Below are positions 62,110-64,000 of a DNA stretch of 64,000 bases, piece by piece. Numbering within the stretch: the first letter of the stretch is position 1; each line of letters opens with the position of its first letter. This DNA is from Lewinellaceae bacterium (GTDB lineage: Bacteria; Bacteroidota; Bacteroidia; Chitinophagales; Saprospiraceae): contig JACJYO010000006.1 in assembly GCA_020636075.1 (NCBI GenBank), forward strand, positions 186,001-250,000, written 5' to 3'. The notes under the pieces were generated by a model. The model was not told where the DNA came from. It saw only the letters and a program-made list of their open reading frames with translations, and searched no databases. A program made the translations under genes and the position numbers.

Positions 62110-63897
62110 ATGAAAACAATCGGAACCTTCCTTATTTCCACGAGCATTCTAATGCTGTTGCCCTGGTGCCTCAACTCTGCACTTGCGCAGGAAAACGAGC
62201 CGGTATCTGAAAAGAAAATTGTGATCACTAAACGCACGCTGGACCCGGACGGCACCGAAACCACCGAAACCATAGTTAAAAAAGGCCAGGCTGCTGAAAA
62301 ATTTGATGTAGAAAAATATGTCGAAGAGAACCAGGCTGACAACGTCGAACTCGACGTTCGCGTGCACGATGCCAACAGTGACGATCACAAAAAAGTGGTT
62401 GTCAAACGCCGCACTCATAAAAATGCAGGCTGGGTGCATGAGTTGGAAAACAATATCAATATGGCCGCAGATGAACTGGTGTTTTGGGACGGTCAAAAAC
62501 ACGGTTTCCTTGGTGTAAGACCAGCGGGCGACAATGACGCTAATGTTCCTGGCGTACCGGTTGATATTGTAAATGAATCTGGTGCGGCAGTTGCCGGATT
62601 GCAGGATGGCGATGTGCTGTTGAAACTAAACGACACGCCGATCAACAACTGGAAGGATATCACGACCTTCATGAAAAATACCGCGCCTGAAGATAAAGTG
62701 CAGGTGACTTATGCCCGCAACGGGCAGGAACAAACTGCTGAAGCCGTTTTGGGCCAGCAAAAATTGGCGAATTTTGACCTGAATATCGACCCTTCCAATT
62801 TTGATATTGACATCAATACAGATTGGGACGAAAAGGAAAAAGATGCCTGCCTGGGCGTCTATACCTCGGCTTCCGGTGAAGGCGACAGCCGGGGAGCCAA
62901 GATTTCCAAATTCACCGACGAGTCGGCTGCCGTTGAAGCGGAAATGGCTACCGGCGATGTGATCACAGCCGTCAATGGCGTGCGCGTAAAAGGCCATGAT
63001 CAACTCTGGGACGAAATTGCCAAGTATCAGGTGGGCGATCAGGTCAGTGTTGACTTTTTGCGCGAAAGCCAACCGCGTCAGATTCAGGCAACGCTGAAAG
63101 CCTGCCGGAATACCAAAGTGCACCTTGCGCCCAAGGATGTGGAAGTTAAAATTCGGCAGAAAGATGCCTGCCTGGGCGTTTACAGCGCCGCACTTACCAA
63201 CGGCGACGCCGAAGGCGCAAGCATCACCGAGTTCACCCAGGAATCAGCTGCCCGCGACGCCGAAATGCAGGTTGGCGATGTGATTACCGCAGTCAACGGC
63301 ATTGCGGTAAAAGGACACAGCCAGCTTTGGGATGAGATTGCAAAGTATCCCGTAGGTGAGCAAGTCAATGTGGACTTTCTGCGTGAAAACCAGCCGCGTC
63401 AGATCCAGGCAACCTTGAAAGCCTGCCGCGATAATTCCAACCGCGTTCGGGTGCTTGAACTGGATAATATGGAAAACGAACTGCATCGGGAGTTTTTCCT
63501 CTGGAACTGGGATGAGAACGACGGCGACAACCTGCGGCAAACGCGCATAATCACGATTCGCCGCGGTGCTGAAGGCGATGCTGCTCAAGTTGTGGATCCG
63601 TTGCCGGAAACACCGGTTGCTACCGACCGCACCGACCGGAACCTCCAACTCGAAGGTTTCCGCGCGTACCCCAACCCGTCGCAGGGGCAGGTAACTGTGG
63701 AATTTCACAGTGAGCCATTGCCAACGGTCGTTTCGCTGCTCGATATGACGGGGCGCCAATTGTTCCGCGAAGAACTAAACGCCTTTAGCGGTGATTATTT
63801 CCAGCAATTTGACCTTTCGGAGTATGCAAAAGGCACCATCGTTATCCATATTTTACAGAATGGAAAAGTATTCACAGAGCAAATTATCGTGAATTGA
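62110..63897 (+). CDS. Secreted triple-PDZ protein with T9SS sorting domain
   Basis: 595 residues. A signal peptide (about 1-27, ending NSALAQ) is followed by a charged region with KKIVITKRTLDPDGTET. The first PDZ-like domain (about 130-225) contains GLQDGDVLLKLNDTPINNWKD. Two further PDZ-like units (about 244-350 and 351-440) are tandem copies 107 codons apart. Both start KDACLGVY, share GDVITAVNG and end RQIQATLKACR. The C-terminal T9SS domain (about 518-595) starts FRAYPNPSQGQVTVEF. There is no protease domain, so it may be a surface scaffold or chaperone-like peptide binder. A strong terminator follows. Confidence 0.85.
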   Translation: MKTIGTFLISTSILMLLPWCLNSALAQENEPVSEKKIVITKRTLDPDGTETTETIVKKGQAAEKFDVEKYVEENQADNVELDVRVHDANSDDHKKVVVKRRTHKNAGWVHELENNINMAADELVFWDGQKHGFLGVRPAGDNDANVPGVPVDIVNESGAAVAGLQDGDVLLKLNDTPINNWKDITTFMKNTAPEDKVQVTYARNGQEQTAEAVLGQQKLANFDLNIDPSNFDIDINTDWDEKEKDACLGVYTSASGEGDSRGAKISKFTDESAAVEAEMATGDVITAVNGVRVKGHDQLWDEIAKYQVGDQVSVDFLRESQPRQIQATLKACRNTKVHLAPKDVEVKIRQKDACLGVYSAALTNGDAEGASITEFTQESAARDAEMQVGDVITAVNGIAVKGHSQLWDEIAKYPVGEQVNVDFLRENQPRQIQATLKACRDNSNRVRVLELDNMENELHREFFLWNWDENDGDNLRQTRIITIRRGAEGDAAQVVDPLPETPVATDRTDRNLQLEGFRAYPNPSQGQVTVEFHSEPLPTVVSLLDMTGRQLFREELNAFSGDYFQQFDLSEYAKGTIVIHILQNGKVFTEQIIVN

Positions 63898-63926
63898 TTT
63901 GAGTAGATTTTATGTTCAATTATTAA

Positions 63927-63965
63927 CAGGGCCGTGCGATCAATCGCACGGCCCTGTTTGATTTT
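63927..63965 (+). terminator. Rho-independent terminator
   Basis: A perfect 14-bp inverted repeat (CAGGGCCGTGCGAT / ATCGCACGGCCCTG) with a tiny CA loop is followed by the T-rich TTTGATTTTA. It lies 30 bp after the PDZ protein stop codon. Confidence 0.88.
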
Positions 63966-64000
63966 ATAAGACCACTGCTAATTTTACGTTTTACTAGAAA

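Noticed and set aside
1..64000. rRNA or tRNA genes
   Set aside because: I looked for the tRNA T-arm motif and conserved rRNA stretches by eye and found none; a tRNA scan would settle this.

Overview
The window looks like chromosomal DNA from a Bacteroidota bacterium, most likely of the Saprospirales type. The evidence is: TonB-dependent receptors; three large secreted proteins ending in T9SS-type C-terminal sorting domains; a DPNDK-type domain typical of Saprospiraceae secreted proteins; a GldM-like protein; and promoters of the Bacteroidota kind (TTTG, 19 bp, TAnnTTTG, best seen at 35764-35794). No rRNA, tRNA, CRISPR array or prophage was seen. Genes lie on both strands in short transcription units.

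Layout. 0.5-8.7 kb: sodium:solute symporter, secreted alpha/beta hydrolase, TonB receptor, an atypical ketoacyl synthase III beside an acyl-CoA ligase, and an overlooked 52-residue membrane protein. 9-14.7 kb: degenerate TrpF-like protein, orphan RND adaptor, a frameshifted REP-associated transposase (RAYT) between two copies of its palindrome, GldM-like protein, aminopeptidase P. 14.7-25.7 kb: M14 peptidase, two thioredoxin-fold proteins, zinc-ribbon protein with Nif3-like protein, tatA, dnaB with a cluster of DnaA boxes upstream (candidate oriC), and a sigma-54 activator without a DNA-binding domain. 26-45.6 kb: PIG-L deacetylase and a PLP decarboxylase, a T9SS protein with a frameshifted C-terminus, prenyl synthase, CBS-domain membrane protein, ECF sigma factor, LETM1-like protein, polA, M17 peptidase, pdxA, a ROK-type (polyphosphate) glucokinase, tatC, transglutaminase-like protein. 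45.9-51.3 kb: a cluster of three long unfamiliar genes, one with a PIN-like N-terminus. 51.3-64 kb: TonB receptor, secreted sugar dehydrogenase, an IS110-family element, SNase-like protein, orphan paaD, YheT hydrolase, response regulator and a triple-PDZ protein.

The most distinctive content lies between the genes. At least seven families of small palindromic repeats (called A-G here) fill the gaps. Family A is a MITE-like element of about 150 bp built on CACGGAG arms. The IS110 element at 56542-58048 sits exactly inside a family A copy at a CT core, so both of its ends can be read from the reconstructed empty site. Its leader can fold like a bridge RNA, with internal-loop segments resembling the target repeat and the element's own ends. 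Family C palindromes flank the RAYT, which probably spread them. Families D and E have altered the apparent starts of adjacent genes.

All calls come from reading the sequence. Family assignments rest on remembered motifs, not on searches.
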